DNA of 64,000 nucleotides from Aphelidium insulamus (Eukaryota > Aphelidiomycota > Aphelidea > Aphelidiaceae): NCBI GenBank assembly GCA_036784855.1, contig JAZDSV010000050.1, positions 28,445-92,444 on the forward strand, read 5' to 3'. The first letter of the stretch is position 1, and every line of letters starts with the position of its first letter. Under the pieces are notes generated by a model. That model saw only the letters and a program-made list of their open reading frames with translations, searched no databases and was not told the origin of the DNA. Positions 33,166 through 43,333 of the stretch are shown piece after piece. A program made the translations under genes and the position numbers.

Positions 33166-36100
33166 ATGGAACAACGACCGCGACAGCAACGGGCAACAGA
33201 TGCCTCAGACCCGGCCACGTCACAGCAGCGTCAACACCAGCAGCAGCAGCAACAACAACAACATCATATTACGGTGGATGATACTGCGTTTTATGTGCCG
33301 CGGTCACGTACGGCAGCCATACGCGACTCTTCCAGTGCAGCTGCGGCCCCTTCCTTGGCCACCAATGCAGGCGAAACGCGGCTCGCACCCCTATATGCGC
33401 GCGCTTCCAGTTCCACACTCAGTCTGACCGCCACTGCACCGCCGCACACACCGGCCAGTGCGACGACAGCACTGCCGGTGCTAGGTGCTATGCCGACATT
33501 CTATCTGGATCGCAAGCCGCGACGCACCGCTGCCCGCTCCCACTCCGGCACTCCCGCCCAACCACCATCAGCACAGCCACTCCCGCCACAGCAACCTCAG
33601 ATCAGTGACTGGCGGATCCGGGAGCGCATGAAGACCGTGTCGGTGGCGCTGGTGGTGTGTCTGAACATTGGCGTGGATCCGCCCGATCGCGTCAAGACTG
33701 ATCCGTGTGCCAAGCTCGAGTGCTGGCAGGATCCGTTCGCGCAGCCGCCGCAAAAGAGTCTCGAGTGCATTGGCAAGGCACTCCAGGCTCAGTATGAAGT
33801 GTGGCAACCGCGTGCCAGGTAGGTCTTTAACTGCTTGCATGCTTGTCTGCCGTTGGATGTATGATATATTGGTTATATATGTAGTGGTGTGTATGTTATT
33901 CAGGTGTATGTGTGTGTGCATGTTGATATATATTCATTGCATTTCGCCATCTGCAGCTGATTGTGCTTGTTAAGGTACAAGCAGGCGCTGGACCCGACGG
34001 CTGATGACTTGAAGAAGCTTTGTTGTGCACTGAGACGCAATGCCAAGGACGAGCGCATCCTGCTGCACTACAATGGGCATGGCGTGCCTCGGCCCACACC
34101 GAGCGGCGAACTGTGGGTATTTAACAAGAACTACACTCAGTACATTCCAGTATCCATCTACGACGTACAATCCTGGATGGGCGCACCATCCATCCTGGTG
34201 TATGACTGCCCGGGCGCCGGCAATCTATTAACAGCATTCAGCACATTTTCTGCACAACGTGACGCCGACACTTTAGTAACAATTGATGCCGCTCAGCCAG
34301 CCTCGTCGCAATCTTCATCAGCATCGGCACTGCCATTGCAAAACAATGTGACAGACACGCCTGGCACGCCGACTTCGCCACCACCGGCCTCATCAGCCTC
34401 ACCCAGCTCACCGCCAGCGCTGTTTGGACAGTGTATTCAGCTGGCCGCTTGCACGGCCTCGCAAACACTTCCCATGCACCCGGACCTGCCAGCCGATCTA
34501 TTCACTGCTTGTCTGACCACTCCGATTCCAATTGCACTGCGGTGGTTCGTGCGACAGAATGGTCTCTTGCTGAGCCGCACAATCACCACCGACATGCTGG
34601 AGAAGCTGCCGGGGCGCTTGAGTGATCGGCGGACTCCGCTGGGCGAGCTCAACTGGATATTCACCGCCATCACAGACACAATTGCGTGGAATGCGCTTCC
34701 GCGCTCATTATTTCAGCGCCTGTTCCGCCAGGATCTGATGGTGGCGGCGCTGTTTCGCAACTTTTTACTCGCCGACCGCATTATGCGCTCCTACCAGTGC
34801 ACGCCAATGTCCTCGCCGCCGTTGCCGCACTCACTAAGCCAGCACCCGCTGTGGGAAGCGTGGGATCTGGCGGCCGACACTTGTCTGGCACAGTTGCCCT
34901 CGCTGCTGGACCCGGACAAGTGCGCTACCGTCGAATACCAGCACAGCCAGTTTTTTGCGGAGCAGCTGACCGCGTTCGAGGTGTGGCTGACACGAATTGG
35001 TGATGCGCGATCTCATACCGGGGGACGAGCAAATGGAAAAGCGTTGTCGCTCAGTCGGCACTCTACTTCCCAGCCACAAACTCAGCCACCGCGTCGACCC
35101 TCCACGTCGGCCTCATCCTCATCCATATTCTCCACAACGCACAACAACCAGACCCAGTTTGACAACAAAGAGCAAAACCACCACCACCACCACCACTCGG
35201 AACAGTTGCCAATTGTGCTGCAAGTTTTGCTAAGCCAAGCACATCGACTGCGGGCTCTGGTGCTTCTGGGACGCTTCCTGGACCTGGGAGCTTGGGCGGT
35301 ACACCAGGCGCTGGCCGTGGGCATTTTTCCGTACGTGCTGAAGCTGCTGCAGTCGCCCGCCGCCGAGCTGAAACTCATTCTGACATTTATCTGGTCACGC
35401 ATCATGGCGGTGGACTCGTCGTGCCGCACCGACCTGCTCAAGGACAGCGGCTACATGTACTTTGTGAACATATTAACGGGGACGGCGAACCTCGGCGCGG
35501 CTGTACCGGACCCGGCCAACCTTTCAGAGCTGCGTGCCATGTGCGCCTTTGTGTTGGCGGTGTTTTCGCACGGCTATTCGGCCGGCAGGGAGGCACTGTG
35601 TCGGGCAGGTGCCGTGGCGGCATGCGCCAGCCACCTTAGTGATGCCGACCCACTGCTGCGTCTGTGGAGCGCCATATGTCTGGCACAGTTGTGGCAGCGC
35701 GGAGACACTGGCACCGGTGTTGTGCCAGAAAGCAGTGTGTGCGACAAGTTGTACCTGCTGCTCACGGATCCGGTGACCGAGGTGCGGTCCGGCGCGCTCT
35801 ATGCACTTGGTCAGATATTTGGCGGCAGTGATGGGGGTGGAGGATCAACAGCTGCCACGGACTTGTCGCAACCCGAAGTGCCGACCGAAATTGCGCTGGC
35901 ACAGGAAAACATTGCCGTCACCATGCTGGTGTGCACGGCAGATGCGTCGCCGACCGTGCGCCGTGAATTCCTCATTGCCATGTCGGCGCTGGTGGCAGCG
36001 CATCAACAGCAGTTTGTCACGGTTGCCTACGAGCATTTTGAAGAGGAGAAGCAGCGCTCGGCAGCGGCAGCCCTGTCCAACTCCAGCACTATCGGCAGGC

Positions 36101-38170
36101 ACACTGGTGGTGGAAGGTTTCTGGCCGCTGCTGCATCCGGCAACCGTATGACGTCTATAGGCACACCGTCCTCGCTGGCTCACCACTCGTTCTATGCGTG
36201 CGTCTGGAAAGTGTTGCTGAATCTGTCCATGGACCCGGACCGTGCGGATGTGGCACCACTTGCCCGCAGCATCGTCGACATAATCAACTACCAGATGGCC
36301 ATGGCGCACCGCGACTACTTTTGTGAAACTGGACTGCCGCCCGCGCACTCCATGACTTTACCGGCTGGCAGCACAATGTCGGCCGCAATGTCACAGCTGG
36401 CGCGCCAAGCATCGGCAGGCAGCGGCGCACTGTCTGCGGGCGACATTGCCGCATTTGCTGATGGCACCCCAGCAGGTGGCCGGCTCACCCGTCAGTCAAG
36501 TCTGAGACAGCAGGCTACGCCTTCAATGAAGGGCTCTGGTTTCGGATCACCAGCGGGCGGCGCAGGACCACTCACGATGCCTGGACGCACATCTATACGC
36601 CCCACGTCGGCTGCACAGCGGCTGAGTGGCGGCGATTTCGGCAGCTCATCGCCCGCCTCCATTACTGGGCGTACCGCTGTCGGACGGCGCTCCACCTCGG
36701 ACATGCCATCGAACCGCGATGTGGTTAGTGCCTCGCGGCACCATCGCATGGCATCTGATGTGTCCCGTTTGCTGCCATTCGACTCTGATTTTTTTGACTC
36801 CAGCCTCGAGTTCTTTACCAAGCCCCGCTTAAAGGTACCATAGATGTTGTATCTCAAATATATACGATATACTTTATATCTCAGCCAAATGACGACGAGC
36901 TGCCGGGTGGCCGAGCTTACGTGCACAAGGAATGGCAACGGAAGCGGAACGCTGCTATTGTGGAGGAGGCCCAGGCGGCGCAACAGATTCCACGCCCGCC
37001 CAAACAAAGCAGCATCATTGACTCGCACATGGAAATGGTCACACTGATGGCATTCCACCCCTTCCACGACCATCTGGTGCTGGTGGATGCCAAGAACAAC
37101 ATTGGGCAAGTAGCCTCCGTATCTTATATTTCTCACTCTGATGTAACATAGTGTATGCAACTGGTCAGAGAATCAGCCAGCCACGCCGCACACCACCTTT
37201 GCGAATGGCAACATGTATGGAAGTCGGGTGAGCGCGCTCCAGTACATCAACGTGCACGACGGCTCATTCCTATTTACTGGCTCCGACGACGGCGTGGTGC
37301 GCCTATACCGCGACTACGATGACCCAACCAGCCGCACGATGGTGACGGCATGGCGATCACTGAGCGAGATCCTGCCCGACGATACTGGCAGCGGTCTGGT
37401 TATGGAGTGGCAGCAGAGCTCTGGTTCACTGTTGGTGTCGGGTGATGTGAAGCACATTCGAGTGTGGGACGCGGAGCGGGAGATGTGCACTGCGGTACGA
37501 ACTATTTAATCTAATTTTCATACTTTCATGCTTTAATTACTTCAGGACATACCGACGCGGAGTCCCGGGTGCATAACTTCACTGACCAGCGACCAGTTGG
37601 CGGGTCACTTGGTGGTGGCTGGGTGCGGTGACGGCGCCATCCGGTTTTACGATCGGCGATGTGCCCCAAAGGACTCGATGGTGTTGCACTTTGACGAGCA
37701 CAAGTCGTGGATTGTGGGCGTGCATTTGCAGTGCGGAGCGTCCCGCAAGCTGGCCAGTGGGTGGTGAGTATTCGATGTTTTCCCCTGCTTACAGTTAAAT
37801 TGACCATTTTATAGTGCCGATGGCGAGGTTAAGTTTTGGGACTCGCGGTTCAAATCGGCCGTGCTCAGCATTGAGGCAGACCCGACAGGACGCGTGTCGG
37901 GCATGGCTCTGCACGACTATGCACCGCTGGTGGCAGTGTGAGTGATTGTGATGATCATTTAAGAATACATCTATAACAGTGCGTAGTGGGAGTGAGAGCC
38001 AGTTTGTCAAAGTGTACGACTGTAATGGCGCACTGGTTTCACACGTGCGCAATCATGAAGGTTTTCTGGGGCAGCGCTTGGCTCCTGTAAATTGCATTGC
38101 ATTCCATCCACACAAAGTCATGCTGGCTGCCGGCGGTGCAGACCAGCTGGTTTACACTGCCACGTGGTGA
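33166..38170 (+). CDS. RPTOR: Raptor (KOG1), scaffold subunit of TORC1
   Basis: Raptor recruits substrates to the TOR kinase in nutrient sensing. Exon 1 (33166-33819) begins with a Gln-rich, disordered N-terminus and ends with [29 protein letters not shown], the start of the conserved RNC domain. The second exon (from 33975) continues with [37 protein letters not shown] and [18 protein letters not shown], the caspase-like fold with its His and Cys positions. Armadillo/HEAT repeats follow ([26 protein letters not shown]), with a His/Gln-rich insertion near 35,060-35,210 and a Ser/Gly-rich disordered stretch near 36,350-36,750. The C-terminal exons from 36,883 form seven WD repeats, ending [21 protein letters not shown]. 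Five short introns lie in the 3' part. Confidence 0.97.
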
Positions 38171-38303
38171 TATATAATATACAGTAGTTTTTATCATTTT
38201 TCTATGTTTGAGTATGATTATAGACCATATATATTTTACTTCAATACACCCACTTGCGCATCAATATCTGATTGCCTGAAAAGCACATCAATTGTGCATG
38301 GAT

Positions 38304-38314
38304 GCTGATTGGCC
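38304..38314. promoter_or_regulatory. CCAAT-type element upstream of a small secreted protein
   Basis: GCTGATTGGCC, about 76 bp upstream of the start at 38390. Confidence 0.45.
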
Positions 38315-38389
38315 AGAGATCGTAACCCCTGCATCGCGCTAACACCTCCCATGACGCCATTGTGTATCTCAATTATAATCAACACGCAA

Positions 38390-38746
38390 ATGAAATTCCA
38401 ACTGATCGCCGTCGTACTGGCCGCTGGGTGCGTCGCGGCAGTGCCGAATGATTATCGTGAATTTGACAGCATCTTTAAAACACGTACTGTACGACAACAA
38501 CACCCCAGCACCGCTGACTCTCATATCGTGCCTGATATTGTCGTGACAAAACATGCTATGATCAAAGATTATCTTGCAGCTACGTATGCCGAATATGGAC
38601 AAGCTATGAAGCCGGTTGAAAGAATTTGCGGATTCCGCTGCAAACTGCTCGGCCGCGAAAACGTTTGGCCGAGTGCAGAATGTGCGAAAACTGGTGCTAA
38701 CGGCTATGATAGCGATGAAGAAGGACTTGGATTATTGTGCAACTGA
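38390..38746 (+). CDS. Small secreted protein of unknown function
   Basis: A single-exon frame of 118 residues. The start at 38390 gives the signal peptide MKFQLIAVVLAAGCVAAVP; an upstream in-frame ATG at 38309 would place 27 polar residues before it and is rejected. The mature part is polar, with four Cys: ICGFRCKLLGRE, SAECAKTG and a C-terminal LLCN. No family was recognised. Size, signal peptide and Cys content fit a candidate effector or wall-associated protein, which is inference only. A CCAAT-type element (GCTGATTGGCC, 38304-38314) lies ~76 bp upstream, as with other genes here. The stop lies 23 bp from the end of the convergent gene. Confidence 0.6.
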   Translation: MKFQLIAVVLAAGCVAAVPNDYREFDSIFKTRTVRQQHPSTADSHIVPDIVVTKHAMIKDYLAATYAEYGQAMKPVERICGFRCKLLGRENVWPSAECAKTGANGYDSDEEGLGLLCN

Positions 38747-38769
38747 AATAGATCTAGACAATCTCCTTT

Positions 38770-38926
38770 TTAAGACACCAAATTCTCGGGCTTCAACGCA
38801 TCCAGCACCGGCGCCATGCCTTCACACTGTTCCCTCACGTTCAGCATGTGCTGGTCGGTGCTGGCCAGAAGTGAGTCGGTGGACTGCAGTGTCTACACCA
38901 TATATATATCAGGGGAGGGGGTAGTC

Positions 38927-38957
<31 letters not shown>

Positions 38958-39285
38958 CCGTGGCAGCCGCCGAAAGCACCGAGTCCAGCGATGCAAAGGA
39001 CTGCGCGCACTGAAGCAGCTCATCTGTACCACGTGCAGCCACCTGCACACGTATATATGTAGGAAATATGATGCCAGCTATCACCAAAAAACCTGCCGCC
39101 GATGTGCCGGAAGAGCGGGTGCCACGGGTGCGCGTCACACCAACTGATGCTGTAGTGGAGCGCGCCAGAGACTGAAACGTTTGCGCCCAGGCATCCAGCG
39201 CAGACACAGACTTGGCAACCAGATCAGCCCGCGTCGGTTCCACCAAGGCGCGCAACTCCTCGTACTGAGTGCCGTTACTGTTCAT
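38770..39285 (-). CDS. Small helical protein, possibly a BLOC/BORC-type subunit
   Basis: Three exons are proposed. Exon 1 from the ATG 39285 reads MNSNGTQYEELRALVEPTRADLVAK with ALDAWAQTFQSLARST. An intron of ~50 nt (near 39,050-39,095) precedes VAARGTDELLQCAQSFASLDSVLSAAAT. A second intron containing a (TA)n tract (near 38,895-38,957) precedes LQSTDSLLASTDQHMLNVREQCEG and the stop TAA at 38770-38772. The protein is about 130 residues, helical, without membrane segments or catalytic motifs. Pattern and size resemble small coiled-coil subunits of vesicle-tethering complexes, but no specific family could be fixed. Confidence 0.55.
38934..38956. repeat. (TA)n microsatellite in an intron
   Basis: A TA run lies within the last intron of the small helical protein gene, next to its 5' splice site. 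Reading through it would give only Tyr-Ile repeats. Confidence 0.8.
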
Positions 39286-39387
39286 CTTAATATAATACGC
39301 TTAGCACACGCATGAATGAAGAATGCGCAATTGTATCGCAACACACTGCAAAAAACTCTCTTGCACGCTGCGGACACCTTGCCAAAC

Positions 39388-39410
39388 ACACACACACACA
39401 CACACACACA
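39388..39410. repeat. (CA)n microsatellite
   Basis: A CA run lies between the end of the alcohol dehydrogenase gene and the start of the next minus-strand gene. Confidence 0.85.
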
Positions 39411-39468
39411 ATGTGGATTGCATCTATATCATAAAGTTGCACATGCCAAAAACTGGTGTCCCAACTCG

Positions 39469-39542
39469 TCACATGCGCACAATAACCTTTTCCGCCGGTG
39501 AAGTTGCGCCTGCGAGTGTTGTCAGCAATACATTGCATTATG

Positions 39543-39575
<33 letters not shown>

Positions 39576-41042
39576 CCATATAACACTCACTTCGACGGTC
39601 CATGGCCTCCAGTTCGGCGCCCGCCTGTGCCGCACTGATCACACGCAGCTTGAGCTTGATGTTTCCGCGGGCGGCCACATCCAGCGCCTCCCGCATGCTC
39701 ATCCGCGTGCCGCACAGCAGTCCCACAATGTGCAGACCGCGGTACACGGTGCTGTAGATGTCCACGTGGAAGTCTCCGTGCGGCATGCCCAGCACGCACG
39801 ATGTGCCGAACGGACGCAACAGCTGCATCGCCTGCTGAATGGTCGCATCGTCCACCGTGGGCACCACGACACCGTGCAGCCCGCCCGCAGTCAGTTTCTG
39901 CAGATGGGCCCGGTCAATGGGGCCCAGCTGGTCTTGGCGGAACACGGCACGCGCACCCAGCCGCTGTGCCATGTCCAGCTCCGACTCGTCGTTGGCAAAC
40001 ACGACAACGTGCACGCCCAGTGTCACCGCGAACTGCAGCGTCAACTGTCCAATTTCGCCCATGCTCCACACACCGATCCACTGCCCGGCCACAAGCTACG
40101 AGCACAGAGATTTATCTTATGTATGTATTTACACACACATCTCGTACATTCATGGCCTTGATGGCGCCGTAGACACTCAAGCCGGCGCACAGCAGTGCAC
40201 ACGCCTGGAATGTGTCCAGTGTGTCGGGAATGCGGTGCACCCATCGCCTGTCTGCCACCACAAACTGTGCCAGTCCGCCGTTGACCGCATAGCCGGCATT
40301 CAACTATACTGTAAGCCTATATGTATATGTATATGCATATATATATCGACATGCATACCTGGTTGGGACAAAAGGTCTCCAGGCCTGCGACACGCAGACA
40401 CCGTGTTAACAACATTTATGTTACGTGGACACGGTGCATATATCCACCGACACTGACTCCATTACAAGTACAATATGACGCACCCATGGCGCAGTACTCG
40501 CACATGTTGCACGCAGTGAATGTCCAGCCCATGCCAACGCGCTCTCCCACCTCCAGCCGGTCTTCCAGTCCAGCCGGCACGTATCCCTCACCCAGCCGCT
40601 CGACCACGCCGACGATCTCGTGGCCGGGGATCAGTTGGCGCGGCGCAGCGGGCCGGTGGTACGATAACAGGGCTTCAGCGGCCATTGTTTCCGTGGCTGC
40701 CGTCATGTATTGAGGTGGCAGTGGCGGTGGGGTGGCTGTGGTTGGTGTGGTTGGTGGCGGTGATAGCGGTACTGGTGACGGACCGTGCGTGCTATTCCCC
40801 GAAGACTCCGTGGACATTGCAGACGGAGGCGATGGCTGTATGAGAACCGCGCGCGGTTGCAGCGATGGCGGCATTGGTGCAAACTTCCAGTCGTCCTTGA
40901 GCGCGTGCAGGTCCAGTGGACACAGCCCGCACGCAATGACGCGTACGAGGATGTCGTGTGGTTGCAGTAGCGGCGGCTCCGGCAGCTCCACGGGCACCAG
41001 TCGCCACAGCGGGCCAATGTCCTGGCCGACTAGCGCGCGCAT
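39469..41042 (-). CDS. Zinc-containing alcohol dehydrogenase (MDR family) with a proline-rich insertion
   Basis: A medium-chain dehydrogenase of the cinnamyl/aryl alcohol type, using NAD(P)H. From the ATG 41042, exon 1 has the catalytic zinc Cys in VIACGLCPLDLHAL, then an insertion of about 60 Pro/Thr/Ser-rich residues. Next come PRQLIPGHEIVGVVERLGEG and GWTFTACNMCEYCAMG, which is a reduced form of the structural-zinc loop. Exon 2 has YAVNGGLAQFVVADRRW and CAGLSVYGAIKAMN. Exon 3 has VVVFANDESELDMAQRLGARAVF from the cofactor domain. A last short exon, after an intron with a (TA)n tract, adds SATSPAEKVIVRM and the stop at 39469-39471. The insertion between the zinc Cys and the GHE motif is unusual, and the glycine-rich GxGxxG loop is altered (VWSMGEIG). 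Confidence 0.85.
39541..39566. repeat. (TA)n microsatellite in the last ADH intron
   Basis: A TA run inside the intron separating the last two exons of the alcohol dehydrogenase gene. Confidence 0.8.
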
Positions 41043-41935
41043 GTGGCGGTGTAGACGTAGACGCTAGCCGCCAGACACAGAGCGCACCACAAGCAGCTCC
41101 ACATAATGTGTTTCTCGGTGCGCCAGGTGAGTGCGCGCTGCCTCACTTGGACACGTGTCGCTCAGAAAAGGCGTCGCGGTGCATTGTTGACAACGCGTTT
41201 GAACATGGCTGATTAATGATGAGTTCTCTCTCTCACTCTCATGAGAATTACGATTGCTATCGCCGGGAGTGGATTTGCGCTATATATATCGCTGCTAACC
41301 TACTCTGCCTACTACACTAAGTTCTCATTGATCAAATTTTATGTCTGGAACGTGGTGTCCAAGTCGAGTAGTTTGTGTCGGGCTTCAGTTGTCGATTCTG
41401 CGACGCAAAAAGGGGGTCCATTCAGCGCGGACATAGACGTCTGTGTCGACTCCAGGAGGCTTGAGACAACTCCCGTCCATAAAGTCCCAATTAGGATTGC
41501 AATACGCTAATGCGGCATTCGAGCCATGTAATTATCACAATTAACACCTGGTCCATGAACATCACTGGTGCAATTGAATCTTTTCCGACGTCACGGAAAA
41601 CACATTCACATCCCCGTAAGTCTCTTCTTGCGACTTCTTGCGATCAACGAGTGTTCCACCACGACTATCGCTACACAGCGCCCCCGTAATCGTCTGGGTC
41701 TGTTTGGTGAAAAGTGCCCACTGCAGACACGCTGCCGGCGGGAAGCGCGAAAACGGTGCCAGCGCAAAGAACCAGAGCGACTGCGATGACAGCTTCATTC
41801 TTCTGATGTTAAGCAAAGGCGCGTCAGATTCAACCAATCATAGCAGCTCAATGTGACCCCTTAAAATGCATTTCAGCCAATCACGGCGCGAGAGTGCATA
41901 GCTTAAAGCTATACGCGTACATCGCCACAGTAACA
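41043..41935. other. Divergent intergenic region with two CCAAT boxes
   Basis: About 890 bp between the divergent alcohol dehydrogenase and LRRC57 genes. Two CCAATCA elements lie at 41834-41840 and 41877-41883, about 100 and 55 bp upstream of the LRRC57 start. Open frames of 70-90 codons on both strands show no motif or splice signals and are not called. Confidence 0.55.
41834..41883. promoter_or_regulatory. Pair of CCAATCA boxes upstream of LRRC57
   Basis: Two direct CCAATCA copies, at 41834-41840 and 41877-41883, 43 bp apart, about 100 and 55 bp before the start at 41936. Confidence 0.55.
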
Positions 41936-42775
41936 ATGGGCGGGCAAGCATCGCTCGAGGCACGCACAGAGCGCTCACACACCACAGGCATAATCAACTT
42001 GGCTGACTGTAAATTGAGCACTCTACCAGCATCGCTCACCACGCGCATATCCGAGGCCGGATCCACCCTGGCGCCGCTGGTCAAGAGTGTGGACTTGTCG
42101 CGCAATCGTTTGACACGGCTCCCGCCGGCGGTGGGGGAGCTGCGGCAGTTGCGTCGATTACTGCTCGGCTGGAATCGGCTGGAATCAGCATCGCAAGGGG
42201 GCGGCGATGAAATGGCGGCTGATGAGGCGGTGTTTCGGTATTTAACACGTTTGGAGCTGCTCGATCTCCGCCACAACAGGATGACTGCTGTTCCGGCGTT
42301 GGGTGCGGCGGCGGCATCACTGCACACTCTCAACATTAGCAATAATCGCTTGAGTGCGCTGCCAGAGAGTATCGGGCTGCTGGTCAGTCTGGTAGTGCTG
42401 GACGTGGCCGGCAATAAAATTTTCACCTTGCCACGGGACGCGTGGGCCGCCATGGTGTGCTTGGAACACGTCGACTTGGAGCATAACCAGATCACCGTCG
42501 TGCCAGAGAACATGAGCCGGGCGTCGCGGCTTGTCACGCTGCGGCTGGCGCACAATCAGTTGAAAGGGTTTCCAGGCTGCATATTCACCGACACCCAAAT
42601 CACCAACTTGACACTGAGCGAGGGCAACCCCATTCCCTCACATGCCATAATGGCAATATCTGGCTACGAAAAGGCAAGTACATGCATAATGATATATATA
42701 CTTGGACATTTAAATATCTCGTTGTAGTACGAGCAGAGGCGTCGTGGGCGCGTTGATCAGCTTATTAAAACTTAA
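41936..42775 (+). CDS. LRRC57: LRRC57-like leucine-rich repeat protein, myristoylation signal
   Basis: A small LRR protein of about 260 residues. The start at 41936 gives MGGQASLEARTERSHTTG, with Gly2 and Ser6 fitting an N-myristoylation signal as in animal LRRC57. Some seven repeats follow, such as VKSVDLSRNRLTRLPPAVGEL, LHTLNISNNRLSALPESIGLL and LEHVDLEHNQITVVPENM (quoted in part). Exon 1 ends at 42673 (SGYEK). The intron 42674-42727 has a GC donor (AAG|GCAAGT) and the acceptor TTGTAG. Exon 2 (42728-42775) adds YEQRRRGRVDQLIKT. This gives GYEKYEQRRRG, matching the GYDKYMERF-type end of LRRC57. The DPH4 start codon lies only 5 bp after this stop. Confidence 0.85.
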
Positions 42776-42780
42776 TATAC

Positions 42781-43262
42781 ATGGTTAATCACTTTCAAGT
42801 GCTCGGGGTGGCAGAGAGCGCGTCCGTGGACGAGATAAAGGCCGCGTATCGCCGCCAGCTACTCGCAAACCACCCGGACAAACTGCGCGGTAATGGTGAC
42901 GCGTCAAATCGGGCGGCAGTCGCGGTGCAGGCGATCCAGATGGCCTATCAGGTGTTGTCGGACTCAGCCGCACGTCATGCACACCAAATAGCGCTAAGTG
43001 ATGGTCAGCGGTCGGGTGGTCGTGTTTTCCAGGATGGCGGTGCAGCTGGGCGCAAAGTATTCTCTACGAGGACGCGATTCCGTGGTCCGATTTGGACATT
43101 GACGGTGACGGTGAGCATTTGGTGTACAGTTGCCGATGTGGCTCGAACTATTCTTGTCCCGCGGAAAGTTTTATGGCTACTCATGGCGTTACACGAGAAA
43201 TAACCCTTCAGTGCGCTGGTTGCTCATTGGCGCTTCGCGTGGACTGTAGCGGTGCCACATGA
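42781..43262 (+). CDS. DPH4: DPH4 / JJJ3-type J-protein of diphthamide synthesis
   Basis: DPH4 is a DnaJ-like protein with a CSL zinc finger that binds iron and supports the first step of diphthamide formation on elongation factor 2. Exon 1 starts MVNHFQVLGVAESASVDEIKAAY and holds the HPD motif in LLANHPDKLRG. A short intron of about 35 nt (GTGATGG to TTTTCCAG, near 42999-43033) is inferred because the frame must change. Exon 2 gives ILYEDAIPWSDLDIDGDGEHLVYSCRCGSNYSC in part and ITLQCAGCSLALRVDCSGAT, providing the CxC...CxxC zinc ligands. The stop is at 43260-43262, 71 bp from the end of convergent AspRS. Confidence 0.85.
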
Positions 43263-43333
43263 TACATCAAGTGGGTATATGATATGTATTGGAGGGGATC
43301 TTGGCTCGCCTGTCTACGTGTCTACAACAGACA

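Noticed and set aside
41241-41837. Open frames on both strands in the ADH-LRRC57 spacer
   Set aside because: No motif, splice signals or coding bias; the region fits a divergent promoter.
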